Of a stretch of 64,000 nt of DNA, positions 27,521 through 40,284 are shown one piece after another. The first letter of the stretch is position 1, and each line of letters begins with the position of its first letter. The stretch comes from Bugula neritina (taxonomy: Eukaryota > Bryozoa > Gymnolaemata > Cheilostomatida > Bugulidae). The position numbers and the translations under genes were made by a program. The DNA lies in the NCBI GenBank assembly GCA_964035545.1, contig OZ037770.1, forward strand, positions 3,453,662 through 3,517,661, read 5' to 3'. The notes beneath the pieces are model-generated. The model made no database searches, had not been told where the DNA came from, and saw only the letters and a list, made by a program, of their open reading frames with translations.

Positions 27521-30500
27521 CTGTGTGTGAAAAAGAAATAATAACAACAGTGTTACATTGCAGCAGGTACAAAATATGACAAGCAGGTGACAGCAGGTGG
27601 TTGTCAGGCTGCAGTCAGGCACTTGAGGGGAGTCTTTACGACACTATCAGTAAAGGGCAGATAATTCTCAAACCTTTACCAAATTAGAGATTTTAAACAG
27701 TTTTTATTTCAGTTCAATTGGTTAACTTTGTTTAAACAAAGCATTGGGTACCCTAGTTTCCCCCCCCCAAATGAGCTGACTGCGCCATTAGGAAAGACAA
27801 CCCCCTGCAATTTGCGATAATCTACAAATTAGTGCAGTGACTAGTTACAACAGGTGCACAATATTGAGATAGTGTTAAATAAATATATAAACTATAAGTG
27901 AAGAGAAGACAACTCTATATGTACACATATGTTGCCTTCTCTGTAGAAACACTCTACTTATATTACAAACAGATATACAACACCCTAGACTTACCACCAA
28001 CTACTACTAATACCAGAGTGATGACAACTCCTAGTATGATCATCATCTGGTAATCACAATGAATTAACATGGTTTATCATTAGACAAATGTATAAAAACA
28101 TAATATGGTAGATTCTCTTAACATCTTACACAACTATAATCATCTCTAGATTAACTTTACCTAATTTAGTACACACTGGAAATCTTCAGTGTTTAGCTAT
28201 TTTTTACAATTTAGCTGCTAATGAATACAACTAAATAATCATGGTTCTTCTTAATTTTGCTTGATTTCCCATGTTTTTCCTATTTATTTAGCTAATTTGA
28301 AATGCGGACCTTTACGAAATCAAAAGTAGCTGAATAATTAGGAAAAAACATGGGAAATCAAACAAAATTAAAAAGAACCTTGATTATTTAGGTGTATCTA
28401 TTGATATTTTACTAGTTTTGGACAAAATCCCATGTTCATTAGCAGCTAAATTGCAAAGAATAGCTAAAAATTGGATATTTCTAGTGTGTACTAAATTAAG
28501 TAAAATGACCCTTATATAAAAGAATGTAGTAAAATAGTGATTGATAGGGGAACACCAGCGTGATTATAGTTACATCAACTCAGCCTCTTATTGCAACTTT
28601 GAGTGCAACTTTTCAAAACTGTGTAAGTGTAAGCTTCAAGTGACTCATACCAAACTATCACGTTATTAGGTAAAAGGAAAACTGTGATAATTCTACCACA
28701 TGAGCAGCCATCTTGAAATAATTTCGAAAGACAATGATTTGCTAAAAAGCATTCAACAAAGTAACTATACATGTCACGCTATTCCACACACCAACAAAGT
28801 CTAATACATGTTATTATTCCACACACCTTGCAGTTCTTCCACCAGAACTTCCTCTTTAGTTTACCTGCGGCAGCCTCAAACTGAGATGCGCCAGCTTGCA
28901 GGTGATCTACAGAAAATATAAAGAGGCAATCAGCAGCAAAACAACAAGAACACAACTCAGCCCCAAGTCACCAGAGCATGTAGTTTATAACTGATGGTTT
29001 AGAATACAAAATTCATAAATGGAAATAATGGAATAAGACAATCAAACCGAATATGGTAAACACAGAAGATGGTAAAACCATTAGCAGTAAGCAAATGCCA
29101 CTAATTCTAAGCAAGGTGCAGTGATGGAGAAATTGGGATAAGCCCTTGTTTTGAAGAAATGTAGTAAAATATATCAAAATTAATAAACACAGTTAAGTAA
29201 CTCAAGTGAGGGAGTGCAGGAGGTACTTGTCACACATGTGACATTGCCAGCTGGAGCGAAACTCCAGGCACTGATTATAAATTTGCCAATAGCTTTACTG
29301 CCCCATTATAAATTATTTCATTCTGAATAATGAAATCAATTGATAAGAAAAAACGGAATTAAAAATACTGAAACTCAAAAAGCTGCTTACTAAACAGTGA
29401 CCACTACTACTGAAAAATTTGGGCATTTGACAAACAAACACTTCTCGCATGTGCTGAAACCAATCAGTAACTTCAGGCTGTTGAAATTTATCAGTTACTG
29501 ACACTTAGATGTGAAATCCAACACAACACTAATTATTTCATAGCGCAAAGCAGAATCATAAATCATAATTTAAGTGTGCAAGGCACTTGATTGGTCAATT
29601 ATGGAATGCAGCGCCTCCTACCTGCCCGCTGGTCAAGTTCTGACAACTTCTCATCTCTCTGGAGAACTTTGTCTACGTTCACTCTCATGATGTCAACCAC
29701 CTGGATATAAATCAGACACATGTTATACAGAGATGTGTGAGAGAATATTAACATGTTACATTTAGTAAATGTTCAGATATAAGTGTATAATGTAGATTAT
29801 GTCAATCAATGCACAGTCATTCACTGAATACTCTCTCTGACTAACCAAATAGTCACTATGACTCATCAAATAGTCACTATGACTCACCAAATAGTCACTC
29901 TGACTCATCAAATAGTCACTCTGACTAACCAAATAGTCACTCTGACTAACCAAATAGTCACTATGACTTACCAAATAGTCACCTTGACTCACCAAATAGT
30001 CACTATGACTCATCAAGTAATCACCCAGGTTTACTCAACAGTAAATATAAGTCGAATAAATTTCAACTTGCTTTTCATAAAGTATCAGCCATTGTGACTC
30101 ACCAAATAGTTACTATGGGCCACACGTTTAGCCCAAAAATTGGACGGAATTTTGGCTTATTACCATGTAATATTTAGCAAGCACACTTTTTATTTTAATT
30201 TACGATTTAACTTCTAGCGAGCTGAATTAGAACAGTTTTATATAGTTTGCATTTCCGCTTTTATAATATCCAAATCACTTTGCCGATGACATAGTTTTAA
30301 AAGTTTAGCGCTAACATCATTGGCTAATAAATTTTTGCACTCGCAACACACACGCTGTGTGTGGCAGGTCCCTAGCGAGTATTCTCGAACGTCACAATGT
30401 GTGGCTCTACACTAACTCAACAATCACTCTGACTCATCTAACTATTCACTTGTTTGAAAGAATTATTCACTGAAAGAAGTTAGTCACTCTAGGAAACACT

Positions 30501-33185
30501 GACTGGCTTGGAGCTCAAAGTTACTGGGCCATTGCTGACTCAGTTTAATTAACTATTTGGTCATGCTGACTGATTCACAATCAGCCTGCTTTCCTGACAT
30601 CGAACTATCACTAAGTGATCATAAGTTGTTAACTTTGGGGCCAGATATGCTGTCTTATCAACAAAAACTATAAATTCAAAGAAAAAACTTTTACTGGAGC
30701 AATGACTGGTTTTAAAAATTATTTTGAAGAAGCAAGTGCTTTTTGAAAAGCTAAGTTCAGACTTCATTTAAACTCCCCATTTGCTACTACCTAACCTCTG
30801 CTTATGCAGTGGTGGAGAAATTGAGATAGCCTAAGTTCGTAAATTTTATTATTGAGTGCTGGTTTGGGACTCCAGTAGAAATTATTTCGAGAACGTATAA
30901 CTTCTTTTGTTACAATTTTAATCTAGAACACAGGCTTTTCTCAATTTCTCCATTGCTGTTAATTTTGGGGCCAGATATGCTGTCTTATCAACAAAAACTA
31001 TAAATTCAAAGAAAAAACTTTTACTCAAGCAATGACTGGTTTTAAAAATTATGTTGAAGAGGCAAGTGCTTTTTGAATATGCGACTAAAGTTAAGACTTC
31101 ATCTAAACTCCCCATTTTCTGCTACCTAACCTCTACTTATGCAGTGGTGGAGAAATTGAGATAGCCTAAGTTCATAAATTTAATTGTTGAGTGTTGGTTT
31201 GGGACTCCAGAAGAAATTATTTCGAGAACATATAACTTCTCCTGTTACAATTTCAATCTAGAACACAGGCTTTTCTCAAATTCTCCATCGCTGCACCTAC
31301 CTCCTAACATCTACGAGCTGCTCTAAGCAGAGTAGGGGAAAAGAAGACAGGAGAAGCAACTCCACTAGGTAATAATGGAAATAAACATCATAGAGACATC
31401 AAAGATACACTGACCTCATTCACTTGTGCTTGAGTTTGCTGCAGTCTCTTGCCAGCTGCCTGCTGTTGCATGGCCTTGGGGTCAGGTTGGGGAGGTGGTA
31501 CTCCAGCCCTAATAACATGGATAAATAAATGCTAGAGACACACACTAAGCTGATAATTACTTCTAATTAGTATATGTTTGGAAGGAGTGTCAGCTAGATA
31601 ACAATGTAGACTCTAGAGTGAGAAAATATATAAACACAAAGTGTTTTAATAACTATACTGTAATTATTCTAGACATTTATCAATTATTGGAGTATCTACA
31701 CACTGTGAAAATACTTGATAAATCATTTTTATAGGTAAAAAATCTCACTTTGAAGTCATTTTTAAAACAACATAAAGATTCAAAGAAGAACACAACTTCT
31801 TTATAAAGCCACACTGCTATCATAAAGCCTGTCGAACTGCGAGATGGTGTGCATACATCTTTAGATCTCCGCATATGAATTTTAGCAAATACAGCTGATA
31901 TAATTGCAACAGTTATTACAATATAAATCCTACCAACACAGTTTCAAGTTAGAAAATGAAAAAAGATTAAAATTTACATTTTTCAGTGAAATTAATCACA
32001 AATCAATATAATCTTATGAAACCTAAACTACTGTAACTTGAATACAAATGTGGCAGTGAGGTGCAAGTAATGTATATAGGTATACTAGTGTACAGGTATA
32101 CTAGTATACCTGTACACTAGTATACAGGTATACTAGTGTACAGGTCTACAGGTATACTAGTGTACAGGTCTACAGGTATACTGGTGTACAGGTATACTGG
32201 TGTACAGGTATACTAGTGTACAGGTATACTAGTGTACAGGTATACAGGTATACAAGTATACTAATATACAGGTATACAAGTATACTAATATACAGGTATA
32301 CAGGTATACATGTATACAGGTACGTGTGTACGTGTATCAACTCAGCTGTGAAAGGTACAGTGGCATTACATCACTGGCTAATAACTCATCATCACAACAT
32401 ACTAGTTGCTTTCAACAGTTAGTTGTAGTTGAAAATAATAAAAGCATAATTGTGAGGCCAATAAATGAGAAAAAAGCCTTCAAGAAACACACATTAAAAG
32501 ATGGGCATGAAATGTCAGAGAAAAGTCATGTAAGCACTGAGTGACAAGACCACTGTTACTTATCATAGTAACCACTGTCCATTAACATTTATAGAATTTC
32601 AAATGGGAGCAGAAAGAAATATTGATTATCCCCATGGCAAGCCTTTCACAAGCCTTGTCACATTATTGATGTTCTCTACCCACTAATGATCTTCATACAG
32701 GCCTAGTAAGCATGAAACCTGCATTAGAATAGGTTATAGTAGTGAATAAACTTTCCACTGGATGAAAAGTTGTAACACATGTGCACAACCTATCAAATTT
32801 GGCAAAGGAAACTAAGATTCATAAGCTGCTAGTAGCAGGGCAGTAGCACTGTTGGAAAAACCCATACTTTATTAGAAAGCATTTCCTAGTTGACAAAAAT
32901 GTTTCAATTAATGAGAAGAAGGAATTGTGCTAGTTTTAAACAAAAATAAATGAATAGCTCTTGCTTGTTGTAAGCCATTTTTGAAAATGTGGAAACATAG
33001 AGCAAAGCAAATGAAATTCTGCCCAAGCCTACAAGAGTCTAACAAACACTGGATAGTCCTACTGTAGACTTAATACTAAGTGTTAGCGTGAGTTGTGAGT
33101 TGCAGTGATAAAATAAAACTATGAAATAAGCAAACACAACACTGAAACAAACCCATCTGCTCCTTGTCCTTGTTCTACATCAGCC
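27469..33185 (-). CDS. VAMP: Synaptobrevin / VAMP (v-SNARE), partial gene
   Basis: R-SNARE of synaptic or secretory vesicles, which pairs with syntaxin and SNAP-25 for fusion. Minus-strand exons with consensus GT-AG sites: 33153-33185 ([10 protein letters not shown]), 31415-31508 ([14 protein letters not shown] through [11 protein letters not shown]), 29622-29700 ([19 protein letters not shown]), 28827-28906 ([27 protein letters not shown]), then either 27995-28046 or 27469-27520, both transmembrane. Phases are consistent throughout. The SNARE motif is complete, with the central zero-layer Arg in MRVNV and the juxtamembrane KRKFWWKN. It closely resembles vertebrate VAMP1/2 and invertebrate synaptobrevins. 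The start codon exon (it must end two bases into a codon) and a certain last exon were not found. Introns hold several minisatellites, a MITE and a tandem duplication. Confidence 0.93.
27995..28046 (-). CDS. VAMP: Synaptobrevin transmembrane exon, version 1
   Basis: 52 nt between CAG and GTAAGT; codes [17 protein letters not shown] plus one base. MMIILG is the same as the start of the vertebrate VAMP2 transmembrane segment, so this is the ancestral-looking version. It is 474 bp upstream of version 2 in gene direction. Confidence 0.85.
28152..28511. mobile_element. Fold-back MITE, full copy
   Basis: Ends are inverted repeats (TTTACCTAATTTAGTACACA at the left, its near-complement TGTGTACTAAATTAAGTAAA at the right), and the two halves are nearly complementary over their whole length, so the element would form one long hairpin. 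It lies in the synaptobrevin intron. Related copies: 38085-38300 (left half), 41150-41559, 58085-58192 (right half). Confidence 0.8.
29838..30020 (+). repeat. 21-bp minisatellite, about 9 units
   Basis: Unit ACTCATCAAATAGTCACTAT with TCAT/TAAC variants, in the synaptobrevin intron between the exons at 29622 and 31415. A single further unit is at about 30095-30115. In-frame 7-residue ORFs on both strands are artefacts. Confidence 0.9.
30627..31297. repeat. 330-bp tandem duplication, two copies
   Basis: The block starting near GGGGCCAGATATGCTG (30637) recurs 330 bp later (30967) with few changes. Both copies end in the piece GTGGAGAAATTGAGATAG, which also occurs singly near 29124. Intronic. 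No coding role seen. Confidence 0.85.
32080..32325 (+). repeat. GTACAGGTATACTAGT minisatellite
   Basis: Units of 10 and 16 bp composed of TACAGGTATAC and TACTAGTGTAC, both largely self-complementary. It lies in the first mapped intron of the synaptobrevin gene. Confidence 0.9.
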
Positions 33186-33188
33186 CTG

Positions 33189-33372
33189 TGTCATACAAAA
33201 TATGAACCAATTAGCTGTTGTCATACAAAATATGAACCAATTAGCTATTTCCATACAAACTATGAACCAATTAGCTGGTTTCATACAAAATATGAACCAA
33301 TTAGCTGTTTCCATACAAAATCTGAACCAATTAGCTGATACCATACAAAAGATGAGCCAATTAGCTGTTGTT
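33189..33372 (+). repeat. 30-bp minisatellite beside a splice acceptor, 6 units
   Basis: Unit TCATACAAAATATGAACCAA plus TTAGCTGTTG. Its first unit begins within a few bases of the 5' end of synaptobrevin exon 33153-33185, so the repeat forms the upstream part of that exon's acceptor region on the minus strand. Confidence 0.9.
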
Positions 33373-36290
33373 AAACAATCAACAGGATTAAACTGTAAAC
33401 TCAAGAAAAGATATGAAAATCAAATAATTTCCACCAGTTGAAATAAAATACACTTATTTCACTTTAGTTCCTAACTTTATGTTGATGATCAGATAGATAG
33501 TATTGTGCTTTACAATGATTGTCCACCCCGTCACTGACCGAGTAGTAACTGAGTGTGACTGGATTTCTTATATTAAAACCCAATTATAATATGACTGACC
33601 GCTCACAGTTGTTATAAGACTGATCAGCAAGTTCATTTATTAGTGAATAGGGTATTCTTAAGCATAAAGCATATGGGGATAAAAAAGCTTGAGGTGTAGG
33701 AACTAGGACTATGAGTCACACAGAGTTCTAGACTCATTTACACTATCAGTGAATTTTACTCTGTACTAGCTTATTAGCCGCATAGGTTCTCTTAGTTCAT
33801 ATGCATGGATGTTCAACCCAAATGCTATGCTAACTTGATTGTGAAAATGGGCATGTCTAAAAAATACTAGAGCTGAAATTTACCTATACCACCTGCTACC
33901 TGTACTAGCTTATTAGAAGTGAAGGTTCACATGCATGAACAGATGCTTTGCCAACTTGATAATGAAAATGGTAACGTATGACAATAACACCACACGTGAC
34001 ACTTTTATGCGCTACATTCTTTGTAGTGACAAATAATTCCCTTTTGACCATGATATGAAGAGGTTAAAAATGGAAAAGTCTTACAAATTGGAAAAGTACC
34101 AACAAAAGTAGTCTTGAAACTTGATACGGTTAAACAGCATTGACAGTTAAAAAGAAACTGAGCAAGACCTGAAACTTACTATGAGAAACCATTAAAAGCT
34201 CTAAGGCTAGCAATAGAGCCCTCATTATACTAAGATTGAATTAAATCCAGGTTTAAAAACTTGAAATCATTTAATCTACAGTATATGAAAGGTTTCATCA
34301 GCAGAAATGGAGCTCTAACCGGCTGGTAATTTAGAAGAGATGCAATGTAATGCAATATTGCGTAAAAGGCATATGCTGGTAGCCAGTTGGGTAGACATTT
34401 GAGTACATTAGACGGAAATTAGTAACATAACTGTTGGACGGGCAAAATCTTGGGCAACGTCTTGTGATAAAATTTCTCAAGTAAATTGCAATAAATTAAT
34501 TGCAAAACTAACTTATTTAGGAAATAAATAAGCCCTTATAGTTAGTTATACATGTTAGTAAAGCGCAACAAATGTATTAAAAATCCACCAGTTTCATTTT
34601 ACTGAATGACTGAAATATTTTGTAGAATGTCCTAATCAAGTACAAAAGAACAGCAGTGAGAGGTTACCATTAGTAATATTTGCCATTACCAATCAACTAG
34701 CACTCATAACTTTCTAGTCTGAAGCACGTAGAATGAGTGAGTCAATAAGAGTGAGTCATGAGTTTATAGAATTACTCCCTAATACCCTGCTCTTCAAGTT
34801 TACATGAGATATAGAATATCTTTGAAATAAATTAATTAGATATTATCCGAATTTTAATTAATAAAATTAACATCCTGAGTGAAATCTACTCATATGGTAA
34901 AATACTTTAGCCTGAAGAAGGATGCATGGTATAGAATACAACTCATTATTAATCCTGTTATAACATGTTTGCCACATTTTAATAATCTTGAAAGCAATAT
35001 ATGGAGTTTTAATCTGAAGTTAATATTGATACACAACAATTTGGTCTGCCTATTTACTACTCATAATATTAAAACTATATGTTAATAAAACAACCCCTAG
35101 CTGTTCTACTCATTCACAGTGACTACTAACTAAATAACATGGCATTGTGCCTCTGTTTATCTTTCATTACTATCTAACCATATCATACAACCTATTATAA
35201 TAATAACTTCTTAGTTACTGTCACTATCATATGACACTCATATTGACATAGTTAATGGTTGAACAGATACCAAACATGACTCATTATCATTTTACAAATG
35301 CAATATCATGACTTAAAACCACAAGGTAAGTTGAGTCACCTGTTGGTGTCAATTGTGATTTAATGAGTCACCAATTTTAGATTTTAATCTGAACTTAAAA
35401 ATTACAACTCACATTGCATTGCATTTTTACAACTCCAACCATGTGCAATAACAATAGTTGGTGCAATAGAATTTAACTAGCATAAATATGCTTCAAAGAC
35501 TCATTACTAAAATTATTATTTTATTAATTCGTAAAGAGTTACTTTTAAATCTGATTCTAAGTCACTATAAGCATCAAGACACATCTCAAACCACTACCTA
35601 GCACCAAGTCATAAATTCTAATCATATTTACTAAAATGCTTTGAGACAAAGTTAGTCTCAAGGTATCAAATATAGTAGTGGATGTATTATAAGTGATAAT
35701 GGAAGTAATGTTATGAAGCTCACTATTGTCATACTGATTTAGCTATCTTATCAATATTTAAAATTATTCCTGCGTTCCAAAACATTATTTTATAGTTGCA
35801 CTGAAATAAAAAGTCTAGCAATTTAAATGTTTACACATCATAAAAGGCTTATTATTTCATATTTGTTTATGATTTGTTAACTTGCCAATAACACATTTTA
35901 GTAGTTTATACTCATAACTCCTACAGCCCAATAACTAATGACTAAAATTTAATAAAACTAACAAATGAATTTGAATGACTTGCGTAAAATATCTTTGAAG
36001 TCAAATTAAGAATCAACTTGAGGGTTGAAAAGACATTACTCACACTTACTGATGCTTATTTAGTATTCAGTACTACCTCAATGTCACCAACTCTAATATT
36101 TTACAGCTCACTAGACTTACTTGTAAATTTATTCATGCTCATAGTAACTATGATAGCGTGAGCCTAACTAATGACTAGTTTCACAGTGAACTCAAACATT
36201 GACCACAGACCAGTAGGCTAATGAACAACTAAACACTAATTCACACTTACTAACTGAGAGTAGTTGTGTGCCTTAGAAACTAGTACGTCT
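33373..36290. other. No recognised feature
   Basis: AT-rich. The synaptobrevin start exon may lie here or further right, but I could not find one with the required phase. Confidence 0.35.
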
Positions 36291-38084
36291 GAGCTTGATG
36301 CTAAACCTAGTACTAGTAGCTCAAAAAACTATTACTATTAGTATCACTATTTATATTTATTTCTTATTTAGATGACTGGATTTAATATGCAACAGCATAT
36401 ATTTAATATGCAACAGCATATATAAATTACAGGGCTGCAACATAAAATTACAATATTCATAATGATAAAGACTAGAGCCAAACCTAACTTAAGCTTACAC
36501 TTAAAAAAGTAAGAACTCAAAACTATTACCGTTATATTTAATTTTATACCATGCAACTAATAATGAATAGTAATATAATTATAATATTAACAACATTAAG
36601 TATTTTAGCCTTAGGCATTATAAAATTTAAACAAACCACTTATACAAGTTTATAGTTAAACTTCTTACTATTAGTATTACTATAACTATTGGTATTACTT
36701 TAGTATAACTATAAGTACTACTAATACTAATAGTATCAGTATGACTATACTCGTTATCAGTACGAGTATCACATTCACTTTCAGTTTTACGTCACCAGCC
36801 ATCAATCATGACATGATCCTATGAGTATGACTATGAAGTATGAGGATAACCAAAATTTCAGCGTAAATGAAAAATTGAAATACTCATACTGACTTAGTTA
36901 AGCTAATACTACTAGTACTAGTAAAATTCAGAAAAAAATTAATAGTAACTCACTAATTCAAAATAAACACTTTAACAAGTTCAAGTCGAAGTTCAAGTTG
37001 AAGTTCCAAATGGGAGTTCAAGTTGCAATTGCCAATGGCATCCGCATTGCCATTGGACTTAAATTTCATGAATAGTAATTAGTTTTAATTTAAAAGCTAT
37101 GTTTTAAACAATATAAGACTAAGTAGGCAATAACATATGTGAAACTTACATGTTTTTGCTCTAGATTGCACGTATCAGCATTAATTTTATAACAATATGT
37201 TGATAAAAATTGTTTGAGCAGCAGAAGTCGAGAATGGTAGCAAAATAAAATAGTTCATCAATAAATTATAGTCCAAGACTACAACACTAAGCTGATAACG
37301 CAGACTGAATAATATGTGAGAAAGAATTACCGGTTGCATTTCTAAAAATATCTAGGACTAACATGTGACCATGACATTATTACTTCCGATTTAACGTTGC
37401 AAGACTGAGTTCGCAATTACTCATTTACTGCAAACTTAATAATAATTCAGAATAATAATATATCAAAAATTGGAAAAAAAAACTTAATGGCAAGCCCATA
37501 ATCTTTTTCAACGTGAGTTTCAACGTCTATAATGGTAAGCTCAGACAAAATAATTGACAATTAACCAAATGCTTAGACGAGCCAATAGTAATACTTATAC
37601 TATTACTTGTGAATTATTTTTATTCATTCATATTGAATTTGATATTCATATTGATATAATTTATATTTAATTTTATTCATTATCATTGTGATTATGATTA
37701 CGATTATTGTCACTTTGACTATCAGTATCACTATGAGTTTAACTTTACGTGTTTAAGACTTAGGTTGAGTTTAACTTTAAGTTCAACTTTTACGTTTATA
37801 TCAATATGAATATGTTTTTCAGCATGAGTATCACTATCATCATGGCTATGACATTGAGTTTGACTATTGTCATTGTGACAGTCGTGCTCACACATTACTC
37901 ATAGTCATTAGACTAAGACTTAGAGTTAATCATTGTCATTTTCTTTTGATTTTGAGAACTTAGAGTTAGTAACCCACTTAGTTTATATTTTATAATCAAT
38001 ATCATTATTAATATTATCATAGTGATAGTAATAGTCATATTCGTAGAGTTGCCCGATTCATAATCAATATATCATATTCATATG
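36291..38084. repeat. Degenerate triplet and TATCAC/TATGAG array
   Basis: Runs built of ACT/AGT/TAT triplets and of ATTATCAT, TATGAGT pieces (densest 36660-36780 and 37600-38050), similar in style to 13856-15620. No coding content. Confidence 0.6.
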
Positions 38085-38300
38085 GGTCATTTTACTTAAT
38101 TTAGTACACACTGGAAATTTCTAGTTTTTGGCTATTTTTCACAATTTAGCTGCTAATAAACAAGGGTTTTTGCCCAAAACTAATTAAATGTCAATCAACA
38201 CACATAAATAATCGAGGTTCTTTTTAATTTTGATTGATTTTCCATGTTTTTTCCTAATTATTCAGCTACTTTTGATTGCAGACTGTTACGAAAAAACCTT
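38085..38300 (+). mobile_element. MITE, left half only
   Basis: Starts TCATTTTACTTAATTTAGTA and matches the left half of the element at 28152-28511 up to the centre, after which homology stops. Confidence 0.7.
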
Positions 38301-38605
38301 GTAAATATATTATTGTAAAGATATGAAAATCATGGTGCAAGGCCTGGTGGCTCCTTGAAAATACCAAATAAATTTTGAGCTTTTAACAAGAAAAGTTATG
38401 CCTTTTTTGATTAAAAATGAAAGGCTTTGTTATTTAATCATATTAAGTCTCTGGTACACAATATGCTATACTCAGTAGTATTCCTAATTTATATATATAT
38501 CTTTCTATATATGTATGTCTATGTATCTATATATGTATTTCCATATACCTTTTTAATTACCCATATGTTTTAGTTTGATATCGGCTCTTTCACAAATCAG
38601 TAACC

Positions 38606-39619
38606 ATGGGAAAGCGAGAGGGGCAAAGACATTATGATGTCCGGGATGAGTACAGGAAGAAAATAGGTAACTGCTTCTACACTATGAATTATTCATGCTG
38701 CATATAAATAGTGTAGTGCATAATACCCAACACTTATTCAATGCCAACAAGAAAATAAACTCCACTTCAATGTAAATTATAAATTAAAATAAAATTTCTT
38801 TCATCAGTTACCTAATTTCTGCTTAGCTGCTAAATTCTTTTGAAATTTAGATTGTTTTCAAAACAGCAATGTATATAGTTTTAGCTTGGTGGAGTTTTAT
38901 TTAAAATTAGCTGTCAGTTGGTTGGTATTACTCTCAGCTATTATTGACACTGCCGAGTCATGTTCATTCTAGATCAAATATGAATTATCTTAAAACTCAT
39001 GCTATATGTCTTCGTGGACTGAGGCTATATTTAATACATAAATTTATCATCATCCATCATATTTGTTGCCAATACGTTTGCTAACTGTTATTTAGGTAAA
39101 CAAGACTATCTCAAGTCAAAGTCCAGTCTGAAGAAAGCCAAACAAATTGAAGAGTTGAAGAGATCAAGCACGCATTACCAGGTCTGTGTTATATTTGATT
39201 AGACATCAAGTTATTGAGTTACAGCCTCTGGCCCAAGTTTAGCCTAATCATTATCAACTCATGTGGGTTTATAGTCGCCATCCTTGTGAGAAACTCCTTC
39301 CTAAAGGCTAAAAACTTATTATTCATTTGTGGCGAATGACTAAGTTTGCTAAGGGGTTTTACTGGGATGTGAACCACAAAGCCAAGCCATCACTCTAACC
39401 CCTAGACCACTGTTACCCTCCTCTCCCCCCCCCCCCCCCAATATAGTGCTCATGAAATCTCATTGGCACTCTTGGTTGTGCCTAATTTGTTTAATTGTTT
39501 TCTTTGTGACCTGACACTGTTTGTGCGTATTGTTGTAGGATATGATGATGGTAATAGGGACAGTGGCTATGGTGGTTGCAGGAATTTACGCTCTGTTTTA
39601 CTCCATCAGCAAGACATAG
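38606..39619 (+). CDS. TRIQK: TRIQK homologue, small tail-anchored membrane protein
   Basis: 75 residues from three exons: 38606-38666, 39096-39181 and 39539-39619. The N-terminal part DEYRKKIGKQDYLKSK matches the hallmark QxxK/R region of vertebrate TRIQK; the C-terminal part (MMMVIGTVAMVVAGIYALFY) is one hydrophobic segment near the end, as in the family. Vertebrate TRIQK is an ER-membrane protein of poorly known function. Splice sites are GT-AG; ATG at 38606 is in an ACC-ATGG context. AATAAA at 40279-40284 probably ends the transcript. Exons 2 and 3 and all surrounding intron and 3' sequence are duplicated at 52.4-54.1 kb, where exon 1 is missing. Confidence 0.87.
39240..39420 (-). repeat. 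tRNA-derived SINE in TRIQK intron 2
   Basis: Minus strand: a tRNA-like head (GGTCTAGGGGTTAGAGTGAT, later GTGGTTCACATCCC) at about 39365-39420, then a body containing GGAGTTTCTCACAAGGATGG. It is shared with the second copy at about 52975-53130. Confidence 0.6.
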
Positions 39620-40278
39620 TGTAGATCAACACATTGTTGTAACTTTCTCATTAGAGCTCAATGTGGATCTCAATTTGCCTAATTATAGTAATCAGTAGAA
39701 GTCATTGTGTAGTATTGGCTGACCTCATATTATGTATTCTACGTCATACCATTAAGTAGAGCTTCGGGTCAAAGGTTACGTTACTTTAAATTTGACAATC
39801 ATTTTATTGTGAACTCCATTGCATGTAGAGTTCTCCCTGTATTCAGAAAGACATGCGAGTGACAAGATGTAAATCTTGTAACTTTTTCTTGTCATTCTTT
39901 GTAATCAGTTTAAACTAACACCAAGTCTACAATCGCAAAACGTTTGAGTTGCGAAGCAATTTAAACAACTTCAACACACAATACATATTATGAAGCCTTG
40001 CTACATAAAACATTTTTATTTTAATATATCTTGTAAATTATTAGTTTTTTATTTTGATGGCTTGTGAGTTGTAGTAGTGCATTGTGCTCATTATCTTGTG
40101 GCCTCAGCATAGCATCACAATATTTGTTGTTTATCTTTCAAATTGTCTTTTTTTTCCTCAATGATTCGTCCAAAATACAAACAACATTTCAGTGGTTGCT
40201 TTAAAATGTTACAGGCTGAATTTATAGTTTTATAGAAATATTATGCAAGATTACTTTTTGAAAACTGTTGATTGAACA

Positions 40279-40284
40279 AATAAA
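40279..40284 (+). terminator. Polyadenylation signal of TRIQK
   Basis: AATAAA about 660 bp after the stop, kept in the duplicate copy at 53972-53977. Confidence 0.5.

Noticed and set aside
22153-30020. Possible CRISPR-like arrays
   Set aside because: The tandem arrays have no unique spacers between repeats, and the DNA is eukaryotic.
38606-39619. Assignment as SMCO4 (another small single-pass membrane protein)
   Set aside because: The YRKKIGKQDYLKSK region matches TRIQK, not SMCO4.
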